Source: Kappaphycus alvarezii (taxonomy: Eukaryota > Rhodophyta > Florideophyceae > Gigartinales > Solieriaceae). From it: a stretch of DNA of 64,000 nucleotides. Below, piece by piece: positions 1 through 11,394 of this stretch. The stretch's first letter is position 1. Every line of letters begins with the position of its first letter. The stretch spans positions 62,001-126,000 of the forward strand of contig NADL03000072.1 in the NCBI GenBank assembly GCA_002205965.3, read 5' to 3'. Position numbers and translations under genes: made by a program. The notes beneath the pieces were generated by a model. The model ran no database searches. It was given only the letters and a program-made list of their open reading frames with translations, and was not told where the DNA came from.

Positions 1-965
1 AGATTCGACCAACGTGCGGGCAGTGCGAACGTACCTTCTCAAAACCGGCTAATCTGAAGGCTCATGTGAGAGTAAGTTTTGACCCTTTACTTAAACTTTT
101 ACGGTCCTTGCTTCTAGTGGTGTATTTCCTTCTGTAGGGTAATATTTGAATGGCAGCCACCGGCAGTAAGCTTGATCTCTAACCTTAATCACCTTCTCTT
201 TGCGGTTCCGGTACCTATCAACTAAATCAAGATTCACACGGGTGAAAAAAGATATGCTTGTTCCAAATGCAACCAGAGGGTAAGCATAGAGGCACAAAAT
301 TCTCGCCCGATATTACGGCTTGAAAAGTGATGTATGGATTCTGACAGTGGATTTCAATTTTCTGGGCAAAGTTCGTTTGGAAGAGCAGCTTAAATTATCA
401 CTCTCGTAACGCTCACAATCCGAAGAAAACGAAAACCTCTGTTTTAACCAGGAGGATGAAACCAAGCTCTGCGAAACTTGCCGCTGCGGCCTCAGCCGAG
501 ACTGATGTGACAGAGGCACGCGTCGTCGCAGCCCCTACTGGTTCCACAGGGGCCCCTCCGAACTTCAGTGCAGACATTAGTACATTTGTGGGCGGACTTA
601 TAGTTTCTTTCCGACCACAGGTTTTCCTTCCACGGCTTTTTGTATTGCCAAACATTCCACCAGCAATTGCAGGTAGGACAGCCTTTGAAGTCCAGGATAT
701 AGCCCCAGATGATAACAACCCTACTAGTCTGCCACTCGTGAATGAGCTCATTGCTCGTATTGGGGACTTTTCGAGTAATAGCAGCATCAACGGGCCTGTA
801 TTCAACCAGGAGATGGATCTCACGAATACAGGAGGAGGCCACAATCCTGCCGAGGATAACTATCCGTTGATCCAGATTGAGGATGTTGAAAGTGGTGTCC
901 AGGACCTGCCCCCTATAGTGTCCTTTTCTGCAGACCCGACGTGGATGGATGAATATTCGTTCTAA
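1..965 (+). CDS. Two-finger C2H2 zinc finger protein, copy 1 (5' end outside window)
   Basis: Predicted exons are 1-71, 232-279 and 372-965, with introns 72-231 (GTAAGT...AAG) and 280-371 (GTAAGC...AAG). Splicing gives finger 1 (C-x2-C, then F-S-K-P-A-N-L-K-A-H-V-R), the classical linker IHTGEKRY, and finger 2 with C-x2-C-x12-H-x4-H spacing. An acidic, Ser/Asn-rich tail of about 180 residues follows, ending in EYSF at 963-965. Both introns are phase 0 and the reading frame stays open across the junctions. By comparison with the copy at 56,264 the whole protein would be about 287 residues; the first 50 or so lie outside the window. Known of the family: C2H2 pairs with a TGEK linker bind DNA, so a nuclear regulator is likely. 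The exact target is unknown. This is the only one of four copies in the window without a visible frameshift. Confidence 0.8.
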
Positions 966-1200
966 GCCCTTAGTAGAATGATTTATTCAGCAATTACAAA
1001 ATTTTGATTCGAATTAAAAGTTATCTTTTGTCTTCTAACGGCTCACGCAGCACATGTCCTCGTGAACGTCTTTCAAACGATTCTGGGAATATCAGAGCAA
1101 GTAATGACCAGCCCGTATCACCGACGGGATCTGTCATTTTTGAAGCTGCCAGAGTCAGAAATAGGAAAGGCATCCATGTCAGCCACGTTCAATAATTCAT
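966..1200 (+). other. Conserved 3' flank of the zinc finger gene
   Basis: This flank is shared with the other finger-gene copies: after 27,421, after 57,377, and reverse-complemented before 48,050. It carries no long open frame. It is probably the 3' untranslated region and downstream spacer of the gene, duplicated together with it. Confidence 0.5.
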
Positions 1201-1288
1201 CTCCGACCTGCTGACTTTTTCCCAGGACCCCCACCTGGAAGACATCCCTCGGTCCGCCATCTCGCTCTTATCCTCCCGCCACCCGCGG

Positions 1289-1566
1289 CTGTCTTCGTTA
1301 CGCTGTAGGGGAAACGTTTGGGTGTTTTACTGTTGGAAGATATTTCCGACCTATCCCATGGTTTTCCAGACAACCGCAATCGACTCAAAAAGGGTATACC
1401 TACAGCGTAATGGGGAAGGAACTACGCTTCCTAAAATGCTACCTTCAGGCCAGCCACGCTGTAGGTATACCCTTTTTGAGTCGATTGCGGTTGTCTGGAA
1501 AACCATGGGATAGGTCGGAAATATCTTCCAACAGTAAAACACCCAAACGTTTTCCCCTGTCTTCGT
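1289..1566. repeat. Head-to-head pair of A-type 3' tails with 10-bp TSD
   Basis: The direct repeat CTGTCTTCGT occurs at 1289-1298 and 1557-1566. Between them lie two copies of the A-type 3' end in opposite orientation. The minus copy is about 1302-1450 and extends into the end of the A coding frame. The plus copy is about 1459-1556. Together they make a near-perfect inverted repeat of roughly 100 bp with a loop of about 50 bp. The flanking repeat shows that the pair entered as one event. Confidence 0.75.
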
Positions 1567-2769
1567 CGCTTACAGCTACGGCATTTTCGAGCGTTGCTCA
1601 TCGTCGGTCCCCAAAAGGCTCCAGTTTGCGATCACAACTGAACTCATGCTATCGAAGTCCGATGGATTGGTCTTGTCCGCAGAAACAACCGACCGTGCAC
1701 GGCCCCTCTTCGTGCGCACATCTTCCTCCTCCTCTTTTTCTCTTCGTTTCCTCACCCGAAGGAGCTGGGAACATAAGAAGCAGCTGCAGACGCCTATCGT
1801 AGATGGTCTACCTCTTGTCTGCAGTCTAGGATTACCCGTTCAGTGTAATTTGCTCGCAAAAAGCACAACCGCAAAAGACACTGGCGGATGCATTCCATGA
1901 AGCAGTGCAAGAACGAATTCCTCTTGGGATTCGAGGAGGCAGGCGTTTCGTGCGTCTATGGCCCTTCCGAGAGCTAAGGAATGGGTATATTGTCTCCCAT
2001 GCCCCGGACTACAGACAAGCATTGAACCTCCAGAATTCTCGGTGTGGCTTCAATACTAGTGTCAAGTCCTACTTTTTTACCCTGACACCCCATGCCTGTG
2101 AAGGAATTGCCCGGAAACACTCGATGTACATGGCGATCAACTCATGCACTGCTTTCATGGAGCCCACAGGATCAACCAACATGATCGCCTCGTAAACCTT
2201 CTAGCAAAAGAGCTCGCAACAGCTGTCGTCATCCTGTCGTAGAGGCACGCCATGATCTCCACCCCACGAGAACTGACATCCAGGCAATGGGAAGTAGCGG
2301 ACTGACTCACTTTTTCGATGTAACCTTCGTGGATCTCCTGCGCCCTCCAGCAGGAGAGTGAGGGCCTTCACCGATGTCCTCTTTCAATGCGGCGCGAAAT
2401 GCCAAACAGAGAAGATATCCTTCTTTTATCGCAACCTCCACCAGAGGTAGGCTCGTGCCTGTGCCAATCTCCGCTCTTGGAGGGTGGCACCGGGATGAAT
2501 GTGCAGTTCTAAATGACGTGCCAAGGAAGGTGGCCGTCAGGGCATTGGAGACGTACGGAAAGGTTCGGGGGTTTTTGATGCAACGGAACGCCGCAGCAGC
2601 CGTCATGTCCAATGCGGCCTGCTTGATGGCTGGCCTGAAGGTAGCTTTTAGGGAGCGTAGTTACTTCCCGATTACTGTGTCGGTATACCCTTTTTGAGCC
2701 GATTGTCTGCAAAACCATGGATTAGATCGGATATATCTTCCAAGAGTATAACACCCAAACCTTTTCCAG
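1567..2769 (+). pseudogene. Non-LTR element A, copy 3, C-terminal fragment
   Basis: From about 1740 the translation follows the A-1 polyprotein after its RT domain (AAADAHRRW-like region, then VQERIPLG, the HAPDYRQAL block, and the terminal AACLMAGLKVAF block). Several stops and frameshifts break it. The 3' UTR and tail (GTGTCGGTATACCC, then GATATATCTTCCAA, then CACCCAAACCTTTTCC) end at about 2769. The piece lacks an RT domain. Sequence 1567-1740 cannot be assigned with confidence but is contiguous with it. It occupies the position held in the right palindrome arm by 57,620-58,430. Confidence 0.7.
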
Positions 2770-3430
2770 GACAGAGTACACTTTCGACTCTGCGAAGTGA
2801 TTTCATGAAAGTTATCGTTAAACAAGAACCCTATTCGAAATGACACCCTAGTAGAGTACCCGTAAACGAGGAGGGAGGCGGGAGAAACTCAGTTTCTGTT
2901 GCTCCCTATCCATACGAAATCCTTTCGAGTGTAAGCAAAGTACTTTCCAAGTATCCGCGTCGCAGCAGCAGTAATATCCAATGCGACCTGTTTGATGGCT
3001 GGCCTTTTGAAAAAACCAAAAAAAAATTCCCCCATTGGAACGGTGACGGGCCCGGGATTTTCGGTGGTACATGGTGGTGGACGGTAGGCTTGATCGCTGG
3101 GGGATCGAAAGCAGCCGATTGTGACAGCCATCTGGGTCCGCATAGGCCCCGCAGAGGCAGAGAGATGTACTCAGTCCCGTATCCTCAACCAACAAATCCT
3201 CGTTGCACTCGTCTTCGAAACCAAGTATGCCCTTCCGATTATTACTGTACGGTACTGACCTGTACGGTAGGTATCAGTACAATATGCGGTGGTAGCCTTC
3301 CAACAATGACACTTATACAGTAGTAATGTATGGTACAATATTACGATCACGGGGGTAATTGAGGATACTTAACTGAGGGTGGTGTAAAAGTTGGGAGAAA
3401 AAGAGACCTTTTATTGTATGGATTCTAGTG
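2770..3430. other. Duplicated segment shared with 58,440-59,100, with an A-type tail inside
   Basis: The stretch matches 58,440-59,100 in direct orientation and 46,400-46,850 in inverted orientation. No convincing gene is visible. At about 2955-3035 there is a short A-like 3' end (AATGCGACCTG, TTGATGGCTGGCC, then an A-rich stretch ending in CCCCC). The rest includes TACTGTAC-type palindromic motifs at 3243-3310. Confidence 0.5.
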
Positions 3431-3435
3431 GGGGA

Positions 3436-4958
3436 TCAAGCAAGAGCGCCGTCTGGAGGTCCGGTGGTGGGTACGTGCGCTGTTTTCAGTGATCGAGCAT
3501 GACCGCTGTGTCTGGAGAACAAATGCCTAGACATGTGTCTTAAGCCTTCCGAATTTATACAAAGCATGTTCCCTCGACGGCCGGCTGTGAAGGTACGAAC
3601 GTCACGAAGCGCCTGGAGTTCGGTTGACCCGATTCGTCCGTAAGTCAATGGCATTATGTAGAATGTCCATGCCCTCGGCGGACAAAGTAGCCCTTTTCCG
3701 CTGTTCCGCTTGTGTCAGTTGTGAGAGACCTCCATCGGCCTCGTTGCGACACGGCGCGGAGTGAGGACTGACAATGGTCCCATCAAGACCCTGTAAGGTG
3801 GGCGCGAACAGAAGGTTGTCGATGACTAGTTCCAGTGCGCGTTTCTCGGCTGGGCTCTTGTGAAGGTCGGCGGCAAACGCTCGCTCCCTAATCACGGTGA
3901 GGGAAATGATCGAGGTAGTTAATTCGCTAAAGATAATATCCCGATGACGGTTGTACGGCCCATCGCACCGACACCCCCTTTGCAGGTTGATGAATGATGG
4001 CCCATGGTATCGAGGTGATGGGGAACAGTGTGGTTACCATCCGGACTGATAGGCCAGCGCTGGAAGCCGCAGAATACTTGGTTGCGTAAGCGAAGGTCGA
4101 ACATTGTTCGCCATATCTCCCCTGAAGTGTATAGGTCGGTAGACAGCAGCGGAAATGTTTAGAAGGGCGGAAGCCGTCGAGGAGCCGTCGCGGCCAGCAA
4201 AGAAAAAAGTTGCGAAGAAGAGGCAGTAACGACCGATGCATGAAGCAGGGAGGGGCGGGAAAGTTTGGAAATGATGGGTGATCTCTTCCTGGAGGGAGCG
4301 AGCGGCGTTGTGGTCGAAGTGGTTGAGGCCTGACAAGATTGACTCTAGTCACAGTTCTGCAGGAAGGCCCAGACTCGTGGTCAGGGTGTCGTAGGATGGG
4401 GCCAGAAGCCTGGCGACATGCGTGGAGTTTGTGAGCAGGAGTCACTGAATGAGGGGAATGTTCGTCAGATTTGAGACCGTGTACCCGATGACGTTGATGG
4501 CAGTGTATGGGAGGAGCCTAAGGACACCGTGGCGGAAGGGCAACGTGGCTTGTAGCTCCCCGTGAATTTGCTCGAAAACCCTTCGCAACCCTTTCTCAAG
4601 AGCTTGGCAAGTGGTAAGGCAATGTGGGGCGGAATTGAGCGGAACAAGTACATAACTAGACATGAGGAGGCACAGAATCGGAGAGTATAGTATGAGATCT
4701 GTGGCTGGTTCATGGCGTAGTGGGATATCCAAAGTGATCTCCTTCCTTAATGCTTTGAGGGCCAGAGAAGAGCATGTATTCGGAGTGCCAATCGGGCTTC
4801 CAAGAACCTTGATAGCATCAGAGGCGAGGACGTTGCATGTTAAGTCATGTAGGAGAGGGTGTGGTGAGAGGGAGGGCCACCAGGCTGACGTTTTCTGCGC
4901 CGAGTTCGGTTCGGTCAGACGCAGGTACTGGAGGACGGCGTGGGCTTTTGAGATGGAA
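3436..4958 (-). pseudogene. Non-LTR element B-1, 3' half (RT thumb to RLE domain)
   Basis: Read on the minus strand this encodes the region after the YADDG motif of element B, then the CCHC-like block (L-D-x-M-G-H-H-x-S-T-C-K) and the restriction-like endonuclease block (LVIDNLLFAPTLQGLDGTIV). Frames switch several times (segments 4732-4442, 4445-3927, 3895-3602, 3654-3436), so it is not translatable as one protein. Its 5' continuation is at 8723-11,395. The two halves were separated by insertion of element A-1, as the 12-bp TSD shows. Confidence 0.75.
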
Positions 4959-5531
4959 GAACTTAATTTCTTCTCACTGCTTCCTACAACGCTTTGTTGG
5001 CCCGCCTTGGGGTCTCCGCCGTTTTACTGACATACTTCCTTCCTAGCAATTCCTTTGGGCACGCATCACGCTCATTACCTCTATCTCCACCCGAGGTACG
5101 GAAGTTCTCTACCACTCTGTCTATCCACCCCCCGTCGGAGCCTTGCCACAGCTCTCGAGGGAATTTCTCACCCGGATCGGCCCGTTCCCACACCTTGGTC
5201 ACGCTGCCCTACCTCCAGCTCAAATCGAGATCGATTCGTACCGGCGTGATCTCCCAGGAGATCATTAAAATTTCGAAATTTTGGCTGAGATGACCGTTCG
5301 AAAAATCAAGTTTGCACGCCGTAACATAGCTGGCACCAAATCGTCGATTGGAGACTGCTTCCCCATTATAAGAATACTCGTTTAACGAACCCGCGGTTCA
5401 GAGGCTGTTTGTTGGCACTGGAGGGTCATTGCGGACTATAATAACGAAGACGGTCGGCTGGCTGTCTGGTTAGGAGGTATAGTCATTCGCAGCCCGATCA
5501 GAGAGGAAAAGCAGCAATTAATCGCGGAAAG

Positions 5532-8500
5532 TTGGCGGAGGAACAGTTTTTAATCGCTGGCATGGATCACGTTGTCCTGGAGCACATTCCTTTGGAGGAG
5601 GTCGACTTCATTACACCGGTACCGGTTTCAGATGACCCAGCTCCCGCACCTCCAAACCAGAGGCCCGACATCGCGTCTCAAACCCCCGATCTTTCTGAAC
5701 AGTCTCTGCCATCTCTAAAAGAGATCTTCACAACTCACACCCCAGTCATGTCGCATATACCGACCAAGTTCCGTGGTTGTCTAGCAGAGACGTATGCAAA
5801 GTCGATGGACGATGCAGTGAACGCTTGTCTTGCTGATAATTCACGAGCAACTCAGGCGCTCACAAAAATATTTCTGTTCCCAGCAGTAATGCTCACGAAC
5901 ATTCACTCGTCAGATTCCTGCTCCAGTGAATACCGGTGGCACTCTATTACGGACAAAATGAGGGAAAGAATAGATTTATGGAACGCGGGGCACTTCAGAA
6001 CACTATGGGCGCAACACTCGACCAGCCCAAACACCGCACCGCACGAGCTCGGTCCACTTCGGACCAGCAACAGGCCAATGTAAAACGGGCGACAAAACTG
6101 GCCAAAGAAAGGTGCATACGGAAAGGCTGCCAAGCTTTGCGCTCGCTAGGTGTTCTACCAGCTACCAGTGATGTAATCGATGCCCTTATCGATAAACATC
6201 CCCAGCAGGCCCCCGATGAAACAACTCCAGTCAGGGGAACATCTTCTACCAACTACAGTTTCCGACGGCTCACTGAAGACGAAGTCCTTGGCGCTATCAG
6301 GGCTTTTAAACCAGGATCCTCTCCCGGAGGCTCAGGTCTAAAGCCTTGCCACCTGGTAGAATTGCTAAGATGTCCATCCTCATCGGGGAATTCAGGCTTT
6401 TTGGCAGCTCTTACGAGACTTGTTAATGTTCTAGCAACTGGAAAAGCACCAGCCGTTCTCGCTCCTTGGATCGCTGGTGCTCCACTTACCCCGTTGGCGA
6501 AGAAGGACATGTCGCCCAGGCCAATCGCCGTTGGGGAGACGCTGCGCAGGTTAGTCGGTAGTTGCTTAATGAAGCGAGTGTCCGAGAAGGCGGCAGACTA
6601 CCTCCAACCTCTCCAAGTGGGTATCGCCACAAAGTCGGGTACCGACACAGTCGTGCACGGAATCCGACGAGTCGTCCAGGAGTACGGCAGTAACCCAGCA
6701 TATGGGTTATTGACTGTCGATCTCAAGAACGCTTTTAATATGTGCAGCAGACCCGCTTTTCTGACCGCGGTGAGACAGCTATTCCCAGAGTTACATCCTT
6801 GGGTCTCATATTGCTATGCAAACGAGCCCGCATTCCTGTGGATAGGTAGTCACACAATAAGAAGCGTCTGCGGGACCCAACAGGGAGACAATCTTGGAGG
6901 CCTCCTCTTCGACCTGGTGCTGCACCCTATTATCCTCAAAATACAAGAACTCTTCAGTTCAGAGGAAGGGGAGAACAGAGACTTGGCAAAGTTGTTACTC
7001 CAACTGTGGTACCACGATGACGGGTACATTATCGGGCGCCACGACCAACTCGTCAAAGCCATCGAAGTACTTCGCTCCGTGGATGCTGAAAGCCGAGGAC
7101 TGCACTTGTCGCTGCCGAAGTGCACCGTCTGGTGGCCTACAGCCCCTCCAGGGTCAGCACAGAGTCTCTACCCAGACGGGATTAAGCAAGAGTACAGCGA
7201 GGGTACTTCCGTCCTGAACGCCCCCGTCGGTACTAAGGAATACACCACACGGTCCTTTACGAACCATGTCTCATCCCTCAGACCATTCCTCGAGACCATT
7301 GCTGACCTTGAGAATAGGCAAGTGGCATTCCAGCTACTGCGCAACTGTTTTGGCGTTTGCAAAGTAGGCTATTTGTTGCGGGTAGTGCCCCCGTCTTGCA
7401 CTGGAGAAGGAGCGGAAGAGTTCGACAGGATGATGGAGGACTGTGTTCGAAAATTGGCAGGGGGAGTACTGGATTCGGAAGTATTCCGAGAACTCCAGCT
7501 GCCGGTCACACCAAAGGACAAGAAAAAACCATCTCTTGGGATCGGACTCACCTCCGCGAAGAACATCGCGGCTGCGGCGTTCTTGGCTTCTAGCTCATCA
7601 TCTAGCAAGCTTTGCAAGACCTTGCTCCCAACGCCTATTAAGGAACTAGGAACATACGAAGCAGCTGCAGATGCCCATCGGAGATGGTCGACCTCTTGCC
7701 TGCCGTCTAGGATTATCCCGTTCAGCGTAATTTGCTCGCAAAAAACACCATCGCAAAAGACGCTGACGGACGCAATCCATGAAGCAGTGCAAGAACGAAT
7801 TCCTCTTGGGGATTCGAGGAGGCAGGCGTTTCGCCGTCTATGGCCCTCCCGGGAGCCAAGGAATGGGTGTATTGTCCCCCATGCCCCGGACTACAGACAA
7901 GCATTGACCTCGAGAATTCTCGGTGTGGCTTCAATACTACTGTCAAGTCCCACTTTTTCACCCTGGCACGCCATGCCCGAGAAGGAATTGCCCGGACACA
8001 CTCGATGTACATGGCGATCATCTGATACCCGGGCCCCAACCGACCACATTTTTCAAAAATTAAAGCACCCAGACATTTCCCTCTGATGCACTGCTTGCAT
8101 GGAGCCCAAAGGATCAACCGACACGATCGCCAAGTAACACTTCTCGCGAAAGACCTGGCAAGAGCTGCTCGTCATCCTGTTGTAGAGCCACGCCATGGTC
8201 TCCACAGCACGAGACCAGACATCCAGGAAATGGGAAGCAGCGGGGGGACCGACTTTTTTGATGTTACCTTCGTGAATCCCTCGCTCCCTCCAACAGAAGA
8301 GTAAGGGCCTTCAACCCAATGTCCTCTCTGAATGCGGCGCGAAATGCAAAGCAGAGAAAATATCAATCCTTTATCGCGACCTCCACCAGAGGCAGGCTCG
8401 TGCCTGTGCCAATCTCCACTCTTGGAGGTTGGCACCCGGATGCATGTGCAGTGCTAAATGACCTGGCAAGAAACGTGGCTGTGAGGGCACTGGAGACGTA

Positions 8501-8593
8501 CAGAAAGGTTCGGGGGGTTTTGATGCAAAGGCACGCTGCAGCAGCCGTCATGTCCAATGCGGCCTGCTTGATGGCTGGCCTGAAGGTGGCATT
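5532..8593 (+). pseudogene. A-1 polyprotein: RT (YHDDG) and RLE endonuclease, frameshifted
   Basis: The frame opening at ATG 5532 carries the EIFTTHTPVMSHIPTKF block. It must shift near 6000-6080 into the frame running to 8086. RT blocks visible in order are FKPGSSPGGSGLKPCHL (about 6305-6350), PIAVGETLRRLVGSCL, LLTVDLKNAFN, GTQQGDNLGGLLFD and the active site YHDDGYI at 7010-7030. After GIGLTSAKNIAAAAFLAS the frame breaks again. The RLE block (RPDIQEMG, then DFFDVTFVNP) lies at about 8216-8280 in a third frame. Known of the family: the RT primes cDNA at a nick made by the C-terminal endonuclease. The breaks make this copy inactive as read. The His of YHDDG also occurs in A-2, so it is a lineage trait. 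Confidence 0.8.
8021..8087 (+). repeat. 55-bp tail-only insertion with 6-bp TSD inside A-1
   Basis: TCTGAT is at 8021-8026 and 8082-8087. The 55 bp between them consist almost only of an A-type 3' end (CCGACCACATTTTTC, then TAAAGCACCC, then ACATTTCCC). Copy A-3 at 2130-2160 shows the uninterrupted sequence. The insertion breaks the A-1 frame. Confidence 0.75.
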
Positions 8594-9209
8594 TTAGGAA
8601 GCGTAGTTCCTTCCCCACTACGCTGTAGGTATACCCTTTTTGAGTCGATTGCGGTTGTCTGGAAAACCATGGGATAGGTCGGAAATATCTTCCAACAGTA
8701 AAACACCCAAACGTTTTCCTCCTTTGAGATGGAAAAAATTAGGATTCCGTCGTCCGCGTACCATGTGTGAAGAGGGAGGGCGGGGAAACTGGATTCCAGT
8801 CCTAGCACAAGGGAGTAGAGGGCAATAGCGAAGAGCAGCAGGCCGAGGGCGTTGCCCTGTTGCGTGCCAGCTCGACTCCATATAAGGTGACGGCCGAAGA
8901 AGAGTCGGGAAGGATCCCCGTAGAGAAAGTGGACCGAACGTGTGGCCACGGGGATACGGCAGATAGCATGAGAAAGAATTTCGGAACGCTCAATTGAGTT
9001 AAATGCGTTCCGGGCATCAACCTTACTGAGCAAGTCTGGGATATCGTTGTTCCGCAGTTCGTGCGTGCGTGCCCGAGTGGCATATACAATGGCTCCTGTA
9101 GCACATGGCACGCCTACGCAGAGTTGATGAGGCTGCAGGTAGTTGGCCAACTCTTGATCATCCCGAATTCGTTTCATTATCAGGCACCCTATAAGACGAC
9201 GAATGGCAA

Positions 9210-9358
9210 GACCAGTGGGAAAAGGTTTTGGTGTTTTACTCTTGGAAGATATATCCGATCTATCCCATGGTTTTCCAGAGAACCACAATCGACTCAAAAA
9301 GGGTATACCGACACAGTAATGGGGAAGAACTACGCTATGTAGTTCCTTTGACCAATGG
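9210..9358 (-). repeat. 131-bp A-type tail insertion inside B-1
   Basis: GACCAGTGG at 9210-9218 and GACCAATGG at 9350-9358 form a 9-bp TSD with one mismatch. The insert is an A-type 3' UTR and tail in minus orientation. The B-3 copy near 61,130-61,150 shows the same site empty. Confidence 0.75.
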
Positions 9359-11329
9359 CGATCGGGCGAAGAGTGCGACAGGGTTCATGTTTCGGCAGGC
9401 CCAATACAGTAGCACTTCCGACGTTTTCGCTAGACTCAGTCGGTCAATCTACATCGACTAGGCTGTTGATTAAAGAATTGAACCACTTCAGGGCCGAATT
9501 CGAGGGCTCGGCGCCGCCGGGGGCATGTGCTAGAGCTTTGAGTATGGAGGAATGAAGTCCATCCGGAGCAGGACTGTTGTGGTACGGGAGTCGTCGCAGC
9601 TGGCGGCGGACTTCGGCCTGGGTGAACTTGCATGGCGACGGCAGGGTACCTCTGTTGGCTCGGTTGAGTGGTGGGAAGGAAAAGGATGGAGGGAACGGAG
9701 CTTATCGGCATTTGCTAAGGTGGGTGGGACTAGTGGGGCCGCAACAGTGAGGGTTTGGGCGGCTTTGTGAGGGGAACCATTGAGCAATGTCCGATTGCTG
9801 CGGTCCTGTGGGGATCGGGTACAAACTACTTTGCGGTAGAGAATAGCGCTGAAGGCCTCAGCAGCTTCATCAAGGAGACGGGACCACCACCCCTTGTGCT
9901 GAGCAGATCTTGCGCTTAAGGGAGGCGACCATTAAGGGAAGCGACCAGGCTAGGGCAATGCCGGTCGCGAGGATCACCGCGGCCGTTCTTGCGTAGAACC
10001 AGTTTGGCGGGAGCCATGATTTTGTGGAGGATGTCAGTGCGCGCCTGTGTAGAGCTGGCCTCAGCAAACGGGTTGCAAAGAAATGCCACCAGTGAATGGA
10101 ATGGAAGGCGGAGGGAATTTGGGAGATAGGGAAGGGTAGGGAAAGGGAGTGAAAAGACAATGGAGGGTGGCGGACATCGTTCGACATGTCCCGTGGGTGG
10201 GGCAACCAATACTCCAAGGTGGGGGGCACGGGTGGTGAAGCCTTCTCCATACTGGATTCTGGTTCAGGTCCAGAAGGACAGAGGCGTTTGGCAGTAGCGA
10301 GGTTCTGGGGAGGGGATTGGGGAGACGGTTTGGGCAGGGGGGGTTGGCGGGATTGACGGGCGGGGCGAGCTCGGGATAGCGGGCCATGATGTCCGAGTTG
10401 GAGGACCGCAGCATTTCGATGAATTATTAATTGGGCCTCCAAGCGCAGGCGGGATTGAAAAGGCGGGCGACTTCGGCATGGCAGGTACGTAGGAGGGATT
10501 AGGCATCGACAATGGAATGGAAATGAGAGATGGTTGGGAAGAGGATAGAAATGGTGAGGGGGGAAGGGAGGATTCTGAGTGGCCACGGAAGGCGTCAGAC
10601 GCAGATTACGTATGGAGGTCGTCGGCGGCGGCGCAGACGAAGGTTGCTTTCGAGTCGGCGGTGCGGAAAACGGTGATAGAGCGGAGGAAGCCCGCAGCGA
10701 CTAAGGCCTTACGAGAGGTAATTCGTTGCGGAGCGGGTGCCGGTAGCGTGGGGTGGAGACAAGGGCAAACTCCTTTTGCTTGTTGTTGACGAGCCGGGCG
10801 AAGATGCTGTTTCTGATCCTCTGCAACGTCGGTTGAATCGGAGGAGCAGGGTAGGGGGCGGCGGGTGTGTTACGACCTAGAATCTTGAGACGCGTGGACG
10901 GCGACTTTGGCCCGGGCCGGCGAAGAGCAGCGGCGGGATACGACGAGGAAGCGTGGTCTGGTGCGGTAGGCGTCGAGGCAGAGTTTGGGGAGTCGGAGGC
11001 GATCTAGCCGGGAATTCGGAGGCGTTGGCGGCCTCGGTGGCACCTTAAAGGAAACCAAATCCAGTGGAGAGAGCTGGATGGGAACGCTGGAGGTTGGAGA
11101 GCGTAGAGCAAGCGTCGGGGACGCGGGATCGGTGACTGCGGGGGGACTATTGACAAAATCCAAGAAACTATCAAGTGAAGCGTGTGCTGCAAGTAGCATT
11201 TCGTCGCGTGACGGTGGAGCAGCATTCTCCCGCGGCGGGTTCGGTGGCACACATAGGAGTTGGAGATAAAGGTTAATGCCTTTTGAATGGATGGAGAACG
11301 AGAGTTTGGCTGAAGAGGTTGTCAAAACA

Positions 11330-11394
11330 TTAATACTGTACAGTACAGTACTGTAAAAGTTGGGAGTGTTATGATTTGCATTCAAACCATGATT
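11330..11394. repeat. Short dispersed repeat with TACTGTAC palindromes
   Basis: CTGTACAGTACAGTACTGTA followed by AAAGTTGGGAGTG, then TTTGCATTCAAACCATGATTG. Related copies are at 22,186-22,262 (inverted), 50,640-50,700, 54,720-54,790 and 63,160-63,245. At this locus it joins the 5' side of B-1 and may be part of the B promoter or leader region. Confidence 0.5.

Larger units (their letters stand above)
4947..8734 (+). mobile_element. Non-LTR retrotransposon A-1 with 12-bp TSD
   Basis: TTTGAGATGGAA is found at 4947-4958 and 8723-8734. Removing one copy and 4959-8722 rejoins the B-1 reverse transcriptase gene just downstream of its YADDG codons. The 3764-bp insert has a 5' leader of about 570 bp, one frameshifted polyprotein frame, and a 3' UTR of about 130 bp ending TCTTCCAACAG, TAAAACACCCAAACG, TTTTCCTCC. 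There is no LTR and no poly(A). Variable-length TSDs and 5' truncation elsewhere fit target-primed reverse transcription. This may be close to full length, but the N-terminal zinc finger visible in A-2 is not evident here. Confidence 0.85.

Noticed and set aside
413..844. 143-codon minus frame opposite the finger gene, repeated near 27,310 and 57,265
   Set aside because: It is antisense to exon 3 and is conserved only because the exon is. The sense strand has fingers, splice sites and a start.
9870..10586. Long proline-rich minus frames as a structural host protein
   Set aside because: They coincide with the B linker region and match the B-3 linker at 61,490-62,260. Low complexity in GC-rich sequence explains the open frames.
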